From Glaciihabitans tibetensis (GTDB lineage Bacteria; Actinomycetota; Actinomycetes; Actinomycetales; Microbacteriaceae): a DNA stretch of 64,000 bases. The DNA lies in the NCBI RefSeq assembly GCF_003003265.1, contig NZ_PVTL01000005.1, positions 1-64,000 of the forward strand. The letters run 5' to 3'. This document shows positions 10,401-18,110 of this stretch, one piece after another (position 1 is the stretch's first letter; the number at the start of each line of letters is the position of its first letter). Position numbers and translations under genes: made by a program. Below the pieces are notes generated by a model. That model was not told the DNA's origin and made no database searches. It was given only the letters and a program-made list of their open reading frames with translations.

Positions 10401-10475
10401 TACCGAGTCGACTACACCGTCGGCACGCGCACGTCCCCGGCTGGTGCCTGGACCGCGGTGGCGACCCAGCCCTGA
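7443..10475 (+). CDS. Secreted RCC1-repeat protein with two seven-repeat propellers
   Basis: A 1010-residue exported protein. The N-terminus has a signal segment followed by GFTDQATLSGSSAGTATL, again the SipW-dependent type. It holds fourteen RCC1-like repeats, each with a YCWGxNxxGQLGNGT core, in two sets of seven (about residues 115-475 and 600-962), as expected for two seven-bladed beta-propellers. Each set is flanked by two halves of one fibronectin-III-like domain: LDLAWDAVPAGN...TVYTG before and CSLTPDTTYYYKVDY after. Each repeat carries two regularly placed cysteines that could form disulphides outside the cell. GGAAGG precedes the ATG. The stop overlaps the start of the signal peptidase gene. 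The ligand is unknown. Confidence 0.85.
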   Translation: MIRIRTRGRLRAALPTVLTVAFGVSQVLGGGGGFTDQATLSGSSAGTATLAASTPAPTGATATSLDLAWDAVPAGNTAAEFALQRSASADGANPATVYTGTDSSAIDPGNIPTELGARTVTAVSVSSSRACAIADGAVYCWGDNYWGDLGDGTSTNSSIPVAVLGLTGKTATAVSSSDYHSCAIVDGAAYCWGYNYRGILGDGTTTNPFSAVAVVGLSGKTITAITVARYHACALASGSAYCWGINSSGQLGNGTTTDSITPVAVTNLSGKTITAISAGPLHTCAVADGILYCWGENRLGQLGNGTTTNSTTPVAVTNLSGKTITAISAGSDHTCATADAILYCWGNNSYGQLGNGTTTQSPTPVAVPGVSGRNVSVISASNYYTCAVADSTAYCWGRDWRDQLAGGMVFSSLTPVAVPGLIGENITTISGGGSSACVLFEGSSYCWGYNSSGALGDGSTTNSFVPVATSPIPGQVCAAGATSLTSTLCSLTPDTTYYYKVDYGIANWTAPPSAWVAARTAPVTLTASAPAAATSGTTTVGLAWDAAPAGTTGAEYTVQRSTSPDGSDPETVYTGTSTSTTDLGNIPPELRTKAVSTIAVGDYQTCAVADGAAYCWGDNYAGQLGNGTTTNSSTPVAVTGLANKTVTSISTGINHSCAIADGTPYCWGSNGYGQLGNGTTTNSSVPVAVSVPTVGAVTELATGLSHSCVLTADGAAYCWGFNRTGQLGNGTTTDSSIPVAVTGLAGEAITDIAVGSIHSCAVATNGTGYCWGYNEYGQLGNGTTTNSSTPVAVTGLAGTTITDIAAGNSSACALTSDGIVSCWGYNLVGQLGDGTTGYPTAPVTTPVTVAGLTAKSVTGITVGGDSACALISDGTAYCWGNNNYGQVGDGKIQHVRTAVPVIGLADVVGTTITTVTTGQYHSCAVTSDGIAYCWGFNGRGEVGNGTAGQPVRAPVRMTPIAGVACETGATQFTATTCSLTPGTTYYYRVDYTVGTRTSPAGAWTAVATQP

Positions 10476-10984
10476 TGACCCCACGGTTTGCCCTGCCGGT
10501 GTGGCCGCGGGTGATTCTGTTGGCGCTCATCGCGCTTGTTGTGGTGACGCCCGTTGCGCTGCCGTCGGTCACCGGTACCCGTTGGATCGTGGTCGACGGC
10601 GGCTCCATGGAGCCCACTTTTGCGGTCGGCGACATCGTGATGGTCGCCCCACTGAACGCGCGACCGCTCGAGGTTGGGGAGGTCGTAACGGTGCGGCGCC
10701 GCGACGGCCAGCTCTACACGCACCGCATTACCGAGATCGCCAGTGCTGGCGCGATGACCACCAGGGGAGACGCCAATACGTTCAACGACCGCGACCCGGT
10801 GAGCCCCGCGGACATCGCGGGACGGGTGACCGGCGTGCTCACCGGTGCGCCAGCCGCCGTGGTGCGGGCTTCGGGTGAGCTGCCGCTGCGCCTCGCGCTG
10901 GCTCTCGGTGTGCTCGCGTTGTTTGTGCTTCCGGTTCGGAAACTCGAAAGCATACCGATCGGCGTTGCCGCGTCAAGCGCTTGA
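10475..10984 (+). CDS. sipW: SipW-type signal peptidase I
   Basis: A 169-residue membrane-bound signal peptidase of the endoplasmic-reticulum/archaeal type. The nucleophile is Ser44 in GGSMEPTF. The general base is His83 in LYTHRITE, in place of the lysine of ordinary bacterial enzymes. The acidic residue is probably Asp99 in RGDAN. Membrane segments are at about 12-32 and 138-157. In Bacillus SipW processes TasA and TapA. Here the two upstream genes carry matching signal peptides, so they are the likely substrates. The start codon overlaps the stop of the RCC1 gene (TGATG), showing coupled translation. Confidence 0.9.
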   Translation: MTPRFALPVWPRVILLALIALVVVTPVALPSVTGTRWIVVDGGSMEPTFAVGDIVMVAPLNARPLEVGEVVTVRRRDGQLYTHRITEIASAGAMTTRGDANTFNDRDPVSPADIAGRVTGVLTGAPAAVVRASGELPLRLALALGVLALFVLPVRKLESIPIGVAASSA

Positions 10985-11157
10985 GGCGTTGAGGGCTCAA
11001 AGTTAGCCTTTTTCACCTACCCGCTTACCTGTTTACCCGAGCCGCGATACCAAAGGAACCCGAAGCTGATGGTCGCTAGAACTCCCTTCGCTCTGCCCTG
11101 TCCCCATCTATCCCCCACCCGTTCGTTGCTGCACCCAGGTTTGGTGCGGGTGATCGA

Positions 11158-12069
11158 ATGTTCTGGCTTGGCATAGTTTTTGTCAGTGCCTTTCTCGTCC
11201 TTCTCGTCGGCGCAATCACCCAGGCCGTCTGGATTCAGAGGCACATCCGTCATCCCCGCACCGTGATGGCGCTGATCGTGTTGGCGTCGTTAGTTGCCAT
11301 TCCGGCGAGCCTGTCGATTGCGCTGGCTGAACCCGATCACTTCGTGGGATGGGCTCAGTACGTCATCGGTGCCCAGACTATTTTTCTCGTGGGTATCACG
11401 GTCGTGGTGTTTGCCCTGCGGCATCCCACGATCCAGCCTCCCAAGGTGCGCCGCGTGCTCGCGATTGGGGCCCACCCCGACGACCTGGAACTCGCCTGCG
11501 GCGGCTCCCTCGCCCGATTCGCAGACGAAGGTCACGAAGTCATGGCCATCGTGATGAGTCACGGCGCGAACGGCGGCCGCGACGAGGTGCGCGAGAACGA
11601 GGCGCGCTTGGGGGCCGACACCCTTGAGGTCGCGAGCGTGTCGGTGCAGGACTTCACCGACACCAAGATGGCCACCGAGATGGAACGGATGGTGAAGGTC
11701 ATCGAGCTGGCGGTCGAGCTGTTCAAACCCGATGTGATCCTCACGCACTCCGAACACGACCAGCACCAGGATCACCACGCGGTGCACCTGGCAACGCTGC
11801 GTGCGGGTCGGCGCAGCTCGACGATCCTGTGTTACGAGTCTCCATCAGCGACCCGGGACTTCGCACCGAACTACTTCGTCGACGTGGCGCCGTACATGGA
11901 TGCGAAAGTGGCGGCGGTGAAGCGCCACAAGGACCAGGCCGGCAAGCCCTACATGGGTGCGAAGGTGTTGCGCGGCGCCGCGGTATTCCGCGGCAGCCAG
12001 GCGCGCACGGAGCAGGCAGAGGGATTCGAGGTGGTCCGGGCGTTGTCGTCCGGACTCGGCGACCTGTAA
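11158..12069 (+). CDS. Membrane-anchored PIG-L family deacetylase
   Basis: A 303-residue protein with three N-terminal membrane segments (about 3-24, 37-57, 68-88) followed by a LmbE/PIG-L zinc deacetylase domain. The AHPDDLELACGG motif (Asp and His ligands, 105-116) and the HSEHDQHQDHH segment supply the metal ligands and catalytic residues. Relatives remove acetyl groups from N-acetylglucosamine-type sugars, for example in mycothiol or glycan synthesis. The membrane anchor suggests a lipid-linked or envelope substrate, but the substrate is unknown. ATG 11158 is the first possible start after an in-frame stop. The 173-bp spacer before it shows nothing I recognise. Confidence 0.85.
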   Translation: MFWLGIVFVSAFLVLLVGAITQAVWIQRHIRHPRTVMALIVLASLVAIPASLSIALAEPDHFVGWAQYVIGAQTIFLVGITVVVFALRHPTIQPPKVRRVLAIGAHPDDLELACGGSLARFADEGHEVMAIVMSHGANGGRDEVRENEARLGADTLEVASVSVQDFTDTKMATEMERMVKVIELAVELFKPDVILTHSEHDQHQDHHAVHLATLRAGRRSSTILCYESPSATRDFAPNYFVDVAPYMDAKVAAVKRHKDQAGKPYMGAKVLRGAAVFRGSQARTEQAEGFEVVRALSSGLGDL

Positions 12070-12104
12070 CGCGCTGCCGGGGGCCGTCCTCCGAGAGGCG
12101 ACCA

Positions 12105-12138
12105 CCGTAGGCCGGGCCGTGCAGGGTCCGGCCTACGG
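12105..12138 (+). terminator. Hairpin between convergent genes
   Basis: A perfect 11-bp stem, CCGTAGGCCGG pairing with CCGGCCTACGG around a 12-nt loop, lies between the stops of the PIG-L gene and the convergent acyl-CoA dehydrogenase-like gene. A second copy of the loop and right arm (12145-12167, one base changed) overlaps the latter gene's stop. It probably works as a two-way terminator. There is no U-tract. Confidence 0.65.
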
Positions 12139-12161
12139 TTGTGCGCCGTGCAGGGTCCGGT

Positions 12162-13277
12162 CTACGGAAGCGGACCGAGCAGATTCGCCGCCACCGTGGC
12201 GTGCACCGACTCCGGGTCGCTCGGGTGAAAGATGCCCGCGGCGACATCGCGATACAGCCTGGCCAGTTCGCTGTCCGCCCGGTAAGAGCTGCCGCCCGAC
12301 ACCCGGATCGCCTGGTCAACCACCCGCCGCGCAACCTCGGTCGAGTGATGTTTCACACCCACCAGCCGACGAAACCAGTCGCGCCCGTGGTCGACGAGTC
12401 CGTCGACGTCGGCGGCAACCCGTTCAAGCTGCGGACCGACGGCGTCCAGCGCGAGCGCCGCGTCTGCAATTCTCCAGCGGATGTCGGGGTCCTCGGCATA
12501 GGGACGGCCCCCACTTTTGCGGCTGATGCGACGCTGCACCGCGGCCACGGCAAGCTCGAGCGCGCGATCCGCGATCCCGGCGTAGACGGCGGCGATCAGG
12601 GTCTCGAACGCGGCGAAGATCGCGAAGATGAATGGGTCTGCGCTGGGGCCGACGGGCACCGTGCGCACGATCCTGGCTGCCGGAACGACCGCTCCCTCGA
12701 GCACCGTCGTGTGACTCTGGGTAGCGCGCTGGCCGAGGGTGTCCCAGTCCGCCAGGATCCGGTAACCGGGATCGCGGCGCAGCAGAAACCCGTGCACCAG
12801 GACCGGATTGTTTGGGTCGCTGTCGTCGCGGCCAAATACACCTAGACGGGTCCACGCGGGCGACAAGGACGTGAAGATCTTGGTGCCGGTAAAGCGGTAG
12901 CCGCCGGCGCCATCGGGCACAGCTGCGGTGACGGAGTCCTGCAGCACCAGGTCGTTGCCCGGTTCGCTGTTGCCGAACGCGAAGACTTCACCCGCCTCGG
13001 CGTCCGCGAGAATCCAGGCGAGCGAATCGTCGCCGCGCTCACGCAAGATGCGGGCGACCGCCGTCCAGACCAGGTGCATATTGATGCCCAGCGCGGTCGC
13101 GGGCGCGTAGGCGGCGAGCAGTCGCTGGTCGGCCGACGCGTCGGCAAGGCTGCGGTCGCAGAGGTATCCGGCGGCGGTGAGTTCCGCGAGGTCATCCGTA
13201 AAAAAGGCATTGTCTCGGTCGTACCCCGCCGCGCGCGAACGGATGCGGTCGAGGAGGTCGCCATCGAGTACGGACAC
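12162..13277 (-). CDS. Acyl-CoA dehydrogenase family protein
   Basis: A 371-residue flavoprotein of the acyl-CoA dehydrogenase fold. It shows the middle-domain segment GGYRFTGTKIFTSLSPAW, a helical C-terminal domain and the late VSGGSSYRADSELARLYRD segment. It lacks an obvious catalytic glutamate in the usual place, and several relatives of this size are flavin monooxygenases (DszC/IBR-like) instead. The substrate is therefore open. The GTG start at 13277 has TAAACT exactly 6 nt before it, which indicates a leaderless transcript. It is divergent from a small membrane protein gene. Confidence 0.72.
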   Translation of the reverse strand: MSVLDGDLLDRIRSRAAGYDRDNAFFTDDLAELTAAGYLCDRSLADASADQRLLAAYAPATALGINMHLVWTAVARILRERGDDSLAWILADAEAGEVFAFGNSEPGNDLVLQDSVTAAVPDGAGGYRFTGTKIFTSLSPAWTRLGVFGRDDSDPNNPVLVHGFLLRRDPGYRILADWDTLGQRATQSHTTVLEGAVVPAARIVRTVPVGPSADPFIFAIFAAFETLIAAVYAGIADRALELAVAAVQRRISRKSGGRPYAEDPDIRWRIADAALALDAVGPQLERVAADVDGLVDHGRDWFRRLVGVKHHSTEVARRVVDQAIRVSGGSSYRADSELARLYRDVAAGIFHPSDPESVHATVAANLLGPLP

Positions 13278-13325
13278 AACCCAAGTTTATCTCGACGGCG
13301 CCCGCGCACACCCTAGGCTGCGACC

Positions 13326-13499
13326 ATGAACGAAACAGTGATCTACAACGGCGGTGGGTGGTGGTTCGCGCTCGCTCTGGTCAACGCGGGTCTGGCAGAG
13401 GGAAAGGGCAGAGGCAGGTTGGCGTGGTTCCTGCTGTCGCTGCTCCTTGGACCGTTTGCAACACTCATCATTGTTGCGTCAGCCCCGTCGCGACGCTGA
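13326..13499 (+). CDS. Small membrane protein, 57 residues
   Basis: A short open frame beginning MNETVIYNGGGWWFALALV and ending ASAPSRR. It has two hydrophobic segments (about 11-24 and 33-51) separated by a basic loop EGKGRGR, so it is a likely two-span membrane protein. The -10-like TAGGCT lies exactly 6 nt before the ATG, the same leaderless arrangement as many genes here, which supports expression. I do not recognise the family beyond a small actinobacterial membrane protein. The first copies of a GCTGAC hexamer run begin shortly after its stop. Confidence 0.65.
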   Translation: MNETVIYNGGGWWFALALVNAGLAEGKGRGRLAWFLLSLLLGPFATLIIVASAPSRR

Positions 13500-13527
13500 C
13501 GGAACGCTCACGCAACACCGTCGCAAC

Positions 13528-13563
13528 GCTGACGCTGACGCTGACGCTGACGCTGACGCTGAC
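13528..13563. repeat. (GCTGAC)6 hexanucleotide run
   Basis: Six perfect tandem copies of GCTGAC lie between the small membrane protein gene and the convergent ltrA stop. The same hexamer begins to appear just before (13494-13499). No function is evident. Confidence 0.9.
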
Positions 13564-13601
13564 TGAGCTTGCCCCTGCTGGATCAGACCGCCTCCCCAAC
13601 G

Positions 13602-14780
13602 CTATGGTTTCGCGCGGCTCGCGATCGTGAGCGCGATCACCAGCACGCAGACGAGTGCAATGCCGATCACTTCGGGGCCAACGCCCCATTGCGCGGTGAG
13701 CAGCGGCATCGCCAGCACGAGCGCCGCAGCCGGCAGGATCACCGCTGGGCGGATCACCGGTTGCTCGACCACCGGAGCGTGAATCGCCCAGAGTAAAACG
13801 AGAAAGAGCGCGACCGGAATCGCGAGGGCGAAGCCGACGACGAGCGCCGACACGTCCAGGTGATGGCCGGAGTACTCCACCGCCACCTCGAGCCCGGCGC
13901 CGAGTGCGGCGAGCGACGCGAACACCCCGTAGTGACCGTATCCCCAGAAGTAGGCGCGATGTCGTCTCGCGGCCAGGCCATCGGCGGCCGGTTCGAGAAA
14001 GTACAACCACCACAGCGCGAAGAGCAGCACGAGGCCGCTCAATGAGATCGCGACCAACTCGGCGCTAAGGCCGTCATTTTGAACAGCCGCCTGCACGCCG
14101 GTCGTAGCCGCGAACACGCTCTCGCCGAGCACGATGATCGTGAACAGGCCGTACCGTTCGGCGATGTGATGGGGATGCCAGCTCGGCTCTCCCTTGCGCG
14201 CCGCCCAGATCGGCACGGCCAGTTCGAACGCCACCAGAACAGCGAAGGACGCAACACCGAAACCCTCCGGGAGCAGCTGGCGCAGCAACCAGCCGACCTG
14301 CACAACGGCGATGCCGCCGGCGTAACGCAATGCCGTCGCCCGGCCCGCCGGATGTTCTATCGCAACGCGCAGCCACTGCGCGACGAGCCCGATCCGCATG
14401 ATCACGTACCCCATGACCACCATGATGAAGTTGCCCTCGGCGAACGCGGTGGGCACTCCAGCGGCAAGCGTCAGAACGCCCGCCATCTGCACCATCGTCA
14501 GCACGCGGTAGGGAACGTCGTCGGTGTCGTAGGCGGAGGCGAACCAGGTGCAGGTCACCCACGCCCACCAAATCGCAAAAAAGACCATGAGGTAGGGCAC
14601 GAGCACCTCGCCCGCGTGCCCGTCCGCGATGCCGTGGGCCAGCTCCGCCGCGATCTGCGCGATCGCCACAACAAAGGTCAGGTCGAACAGCAACTCGAGC
14701 GGGCTCGACGCTCGGTGCGGCTCGGTCTGACTGCGGGCAACCATGGGTACGCGAAAGCGGGGAGCGGGAGCGTGCGTCAT
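13602..14780 (-). CDS. ltrA: Low temperature requirement protein A (LtrA) family
   Basis: A 392-residue polytopic membrane protein with about ten to twelve hydrophobic segments. The diagnostic N-terminal SSPLELLFDLTFVVAIAQIA and the later HIAERYGLFTIIVLGESV match the LtrA family. The biochemical role of the family is not settled; it was first linked to growth of Listeria at low temperature. I chose ATG 14780 because TATGCT lies 6 nt before it, a leaderless signal; the longer upstream frame lacks a binding site. Confidence 0.88.
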   Translation of the reverse strand: MTHAPAPRFRVPMVARSQTEPHRASSPLELLFDLTFVVAIAQIAAELAHGIADGHAGEVLVPYLMVFFAIWWAWVTCTWFASAYDTDDVPYRVLTMVQMAGVLTLAAGVPTAFAEGNFIMVVMGYVIMRIGLVAQWLRVAIEHPAGRATALRYAGGIAVVQVGWLLRQLLPEGFGVASFAVLVAFELAVPIWAARKGEPSWHPHHIAERYGLFTIIVLGESVFAATTGVQAAVQNDGLSAELVAISLSGLVLLFALWWLYFLEPAADGLAARRHRAYFWGYGHYGVFASLAALGAGLEVAVEYSGHHLDVSALVVGFALAIPVALFLVLLWAIHAPVVEQPVIRPAVILPAAALVLAMPLLTAQWGVGPEVIGIALVCVLVIALTIASRAKP

Positions 14781-14845
14781 CCGCCCAGCATATTGACGAC
14801 GGGATGCCGGGGCGACGCCCAATTGCGGTGGTAAACGAAACGATC

Positions 14846-14887
14846 GCGACGGTCAGGCCAGACGCTTCTTGACGGTCGGGCGAGACG
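14846..14887. repeat. Short repeat pair downstream of the monooxygenase gene
   Basis: GCGACGGTCAGGCCAGACG (14846-14864) is followed 23 bp later by a degenerate copy with GACGGTCGGGCGAGACG (14871-14887). The same 19-mer with one change occurs at 23263-23281, at the end of another gene. Confidence 0.7.
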
Positions 14888-14902
14888 CGGCGATTCGGAT
14901 GA

Positions 14903-16264
14903 TCAAACCAGGCTTGCCGCTTCCCAAATACGGGCGCCCGGGTGATCCGGAGCCAGCCGGGCACGGCCGTCACCGCGGATTCGGCCGCGCAGGGTCTCCC
15001 CGACCTGAGGCTCCACGACGAGCCCGCGAGCTCGCAGCTCCGGCATGACGAGCTCGAGGAAGCTGTCGAACGTGCCGGTCGCATCGGGCTGCACGAGGAA
15101 GCCGTCGGCCCCCGTCGCGGCCATGGCGGCCTCGGCCTGGTCGACCACCTCTCCGGGATCACCGATAAAGGGGGCGCCCATAACACTGTTGCGCTGGAAC
15201 TCTTCAAGCACCTCCCGTACCGTCGGCGCATTCGGCCCGAGGAATCGCTCCAGGTTGGTACGCCCGGTCTCGGTTACCGTCGACGGGTCGATGGGCTTGT
15301 CCGGATCCATTACGGAAAGGTCGACGCCGGTATAAAAGGAATAGGACGCGGCGGCCTCATCGAGGGTTCGTGTGGCGATCTGTCGGGCGCGGAGCTGATG
15401 CGCCTCTTCGCTGGTGGGCGCGACAATGAAGGTGCCGGCCATGAGGAACTTGATCGACTGCGCGTCCCGTCCAAACTCGGTGGCACGGCGGCGCATATCG
15501 CTGATCTGCTCGGTCATCGCCGACACTTCGGCCGCGAGGAAGACCCCCTCCGCGTACTTTGCCGCGAGATCGCGGCCGGGACCCGATGCTCCGGCTTGGA
15601 AGAGCATCGGCGTGCGCTGCGGCCCCGGGGGAACGTTGAGTAGGCCCTTGGATCGGAAGTGCGGCCCGTCGTGCTCGATCTCACGCACCTTCGCCGGGTC
15701 GGCGTAGACGCCGGCCTCACGGTCGAGGACGATCGCGTCGTCATCCCAGCATCCCTCCCAGAGCTTCAGCGAGAGCTCGACGTGATCGGTCGCGATCTCA
15801 TAGCGGCGGTCGTGCTCCACCATCGGCGCGCCGAACAGGCGGGCAGAGGCATTTTGCCCGGCACCCGTGACGATGTTCCAGCCGATGCGACCCTTCGTCA
15901 GGTGGTCGAGGGTCGCCATCTTGCGCGCCACCATGGGCGGCTTCTCGACGGAGGTGGACAACGTCGTGACCAGGCCGAGCCGCTCGGTGACGGCGGCCAG
16001 TGCGGGCAGGATCATCGAAGGATCAGCCTTCGGGGTCTGTATGCCGTTGCGGATTGCCGCCGGCGGGATGGTGTCGTTCACGACGGGGTAGCCGTAATCG
16101 TCGGCGAGGAAGAGGAAGTCCACCCCCGCGGCCTCGCAGCGCTTCGCCATGTCGATCCAGTGGGCGAGATCGAGGAAATCGGTCGAGGTGTTCTCCGGCA
16201 ACCTCCACGAACCCATCAACATCGCAGATTGGAACATCCCGATTTTCCAAGGTGTCGTCATCAT
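14903..16264 (-). CDS. NtaA/SnaA/DszA-type FMN-dependent monooxygenase
   Basis: A 453-residue class C (LLM) flavin monooxygenase. DYGYPVVNDTIPPAAIRNG, the RIGWNIVTGAGQNASARLFG core and QAGASGPGRDLAAKYAEGVF define the NtaA/SnaA/DszA branch. Known members use FMNH2 supplied by a separate reductase to oxidise C-N or C-S bonds or ring carbons (nitrilotriacetate, dibenzothiophene sulfone). Two ATG codons are adjacent; the second (16261) has better spacing from AGGAG. An 18-bp palindrome lies 20 nt upstream. In the cluster it would act on the imported compound or on its deaminated product, with reducing flavin from the two reductases encoded at 21912-23008. Confidence 0.87.
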   Translation of the reverse strand: MMTTPWKIGMFQSAMLMGSWRLPENTSTDFLDLAHWIDMAKRCEAAGVDFLFLADDYGYPVVNDTIPPAAIRNGIQTPKADPSMILPALAAVTERLGLVTTLSTSVEKPPMVARKMATLDHLTKGRIGWNIVTGAGQNASARLFGAPMVEHDRRYEIATDHVELSLKLWEGCWDDDAIVLDREAGVYADPAKVREIEHDGPHFRSKGLLNVPPGPQRTPMLFQAGASGPGRDLAAKYAEGVFLAAEVSAMTEQISDMRRRATEFGRDAQSIKFLMAGTFIVAPTSEEAHQLRARQIATRTLDEAAASYSFYTGVDLSVMDPDKPIDPSTVTETGRTNLERFLGPNAPTVREVLEEFQRNSVMGAPFIGDPGEVVDQAEAAMAATGADGFLVQPDATGTFDSFLELVMPELRARGLVVEPQVGETLRGRIRGDGRARLAPDHPGARIWEAASLV

Positions 16265-16283
16265 TCTCTCCTGTCGTCAGGGT

Positions 16284-16301
16284 TGTGAACTGAATAGTTC
16301 A
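16284..16301. promoter_or_regulatory. Palindromic operator before the monooxygenase gene
   Basis: GTGAACTGAATAGTTCAC is a palindrome with 7-bp arms and a 4-bp centre, 20 nt upstream of the monooxygenase start. A copy matching at 15 of 18 positions lies before the ABC transporter genes at 21738-21755. The TetR regulator encoded just upstream is the natural candidate to bind both. Confidence 0.75.
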
Positions 16302-16401
16302 CACTGTAGGTGGCGGATGTTTCGCTCACGTCACGGCTGCGTGACAGTGCGGGTCACACGCTCGAATATCCGTGTGACCTGCGCACGGACGAGGCACCTG
16401 A

Positions 16402-17058
16402 TTAGTCGCGCGTCGCGCCCGGAGTGCGGATCGCGTCGAGTTCCTCGACCAGTGTGCGCACCCGCGCCGCGTAGGCGAGCGTCAGCTCGTCAACGCTCAG
16501 GCCGGTCAGGAGCAGGATTTGGAGGCCGCGCCAGAGCGACAGGATCTCGATCGCCGCGGTGCGGCTGCGCTCTTCGCCGTATCCGTCACGGCGAAGCTGG
16601 CCTGCCAACAGGTCAAGCCACTGCGTCGCCGAACGGGTCATAAACGGTGCCCAGGCGTGGGTGGCATGGATAGCGATCCCCAGCTGCTGAAAGTAAAGCC
16701 GCAGGTACGGCAGGTGCTCCGGCGCCGACAGATCCTCCCAGGCGCGGATGAGGCGCCCTTCGAGACCGCCGGGTTCGCTGAATCTCACGAACAGGTCGCG
16801 CAGACGGGGGAAGCGTTCGAACGCACGCACGGCGGCCTCGTCGAGCAAGTCTTCCCGGGACCCGAAGTAGTACAGCAACATCCGATTGTTTGAGCCGATG
16901 CTCCTCGCGATACCGCTCAGGCTCATCTGAATCATGGTCTCATCGAGGATCCGATCCACCACGAGATCGAGAAGTCGATTCCTCTCCGCTGTGCCTGCTC
17001 CGCCGTCGGCGCGACCCGGTGCGCGCAGCCGGGCAGAGACTCCCAGTGACTCGCTCAC
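16402..17058 (-). CDS. TetR/AcrR family regulator
   Basis: A 218-residue repressor-type protein. The helix-turn-helix is at about residues 45-66 (MSLSGIARSIGSNNRMLLYY), followed by the usual FGSREDLLDEAAVRAF and an all-helical ligand domain. GTG 17058 overlaps the stop of the deaminase gene as GTGA, so I prefer it to the longer upstream frame. Its position inside the cluster and the two matching palindromes at 16284 and 21738 suggest that it controls both the monooxygenase and the importer operon, with the imported compound or a product as inducer (inference). Confidence 0.85.
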   Translation of the reverse strand: MSESLGVSARLRAPGRADGGAGTAERNRLLDLVVDRILDETMIQMSLSGIARSIGSNNRMLLYYFGSREDLLDEAAVRAFERFPRLRDLFVRFSEPGGLEGRLIRAWEDLSAPEHLPYLRLYFQQLGIAIHATHAWAPFMTRSATQWLDLLAGQLRRDGYGEERSRTAAIEILSLWRGLQILLLTGLSVDELTLAYAARVRTLVEELDAIRTPGATRD

Positions 17059-18059
17059 AACAACCAGGCGTCGATGCGTCGACGCGCGGCGCTTTTGACT
17101 TCGTCGGGCGCAGCGGTCGTCTCGATCGACGTCCACGCGCAGTCCGCGAGCTGTTCGTCGGTGAGACCGAGTTCGGCGCGGCAGAGCTCATACTCGGCGA
17201 GGATGTTCGGCCCGAAGATAATCGGGTCGTCCGCGTTGATCGAGCAGCGCACGCCCGCGGCAAGCAGGCGGGGCAGCGGGTGCTCCGCGATGGTATCGAC
17301 TACGTCCAGCAGCACGTTCGAGGTCGGGCATACGTCAAGCGTGATGCCTCGCGCGGCGAGTTCCGCGACCAGTTCAGGGTCTTCGATCGCGCGCACTCCG
17401 TGAAGTACGCGGTCGGCGTGGAGTACATCAATGGCCTCGCGGACCGACGGCGGACCGACCAGCTCGCCCGCATGGGGGGTCGAGTGCAGTCCCGCCGCCT
17501 TCGCGATCGCGAATGCCTCGGCGAAATCGGCGCACGGGTGTCCGCGTTCGTCGCTCGCGAGCCCAAGAGAGACGACTCCCTCTCCGGCGAAAAGCGCCGC
17601 TGCCTCCGCGATGAGTATCGAGTGCTCGATGCTGGCTGTCCGGTCTATCGTGACCATGAACCCGAAGGCAAGTCCGTGACGTTCGGACGCCGTGCGCGCG
17701 AGCCCCAGCATGACCTCAAGCGCTCGGGAATGAGATCCATAGCGCTCCACATAGAACGACGAGTCGACCCCAAGCTCGAGGTAGACCACCCCGTTGGCGA
17801 CCTGATCTTCGAAGATTTGGTCCATGAGCGTGGCCAAATGCGTCGGTTCCTGCAGCACAGCCAGGAGCGTGCGGTACACAATATCGAACTGGCTAAACCC
17901 GCTGAAGACAGTGGTGTTTGGCGGCTCAATGCCCAGCGTCGCTGCCATCTCATTCAGGGTGGATGGTCGGATTGCCGCCTCCATGTGGAGGTGAAGATGG
18001 CCCTTCGGGAGGTCCCTCAGGTTGCGAGGGGCAGTCTGGGTGGGCGGGATCACGGTCAT
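17055..18059 (-). CDS. Adenosine/adenine deaminase family aminohydrolase
   Basis: A 334-residue metal-dependent aminohydrolase of the ADA family. Metal and catalytic motifs are all present: HLH (His23/His25), HAGE near 196, RVLHGVR, CPTSN and ADDP. In adenosine deaminases the first motif continues LDG, whose Asp contacts the ribose 5'-hydroxyl. Here it reads HMEAA, with Glu27 and Ala28. Bacterial adenine deaminases carry Glu at this point, so a free base or other N-heterocyclic amine is a more likely substrate than adenosine (inference). It lies between a binding-protein gene and the TetR gene, consistent with a catabolic rather than housekeeping role. Confidence 0.82.
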   Translation of the reverse strand: MTVIPPTQTAPRNLRDLPKGHLHLHMEAAIRPSTLNEMAATLGIEPPNTTVFSGFSQFDIVYRTLLAVLQEPTHLATLMDQIFEDQVANGVVYLELGVDSSFYVERYGSHSRALEVMLGLARTASERHGLAFGFMVTIDRTASIEHSILIAEAAALFAGEGVVSLGLASDERGHPCADFAEAFAIAKAAGLHSTPHAGELVGPPSVREAIDVLHADRVLHGVRAIEDPELVAELAARGITLDVCPTSNVLLDVVDTIAEHPLPRLLAAGVRCSINADDPIIFGPNILAEYELCRAELGLTDEQLADCAWTSIETTAAPDEVKSAARRRIDAWLL

Positions 18060-18110
18060 GGTCTAGAGCTCTCTCATTGGTCCGGGTGCAACGCTGGGGT
18101 GTTCGGGGAG

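Noticed and set aside
13528-13563. GCTGAC run as a terminator or binding array
   Set aside because: It forms no stem, and the perfect tandem nature is better explained by slippage; no matching protein site is known to me.
17059-17136. Longer N-terminus for the TetR gene
   Set aside because: The extra 26 residues are basic and unstructured and lie inside the deaminase gene; GTG 17058 gives a typical coupled start.
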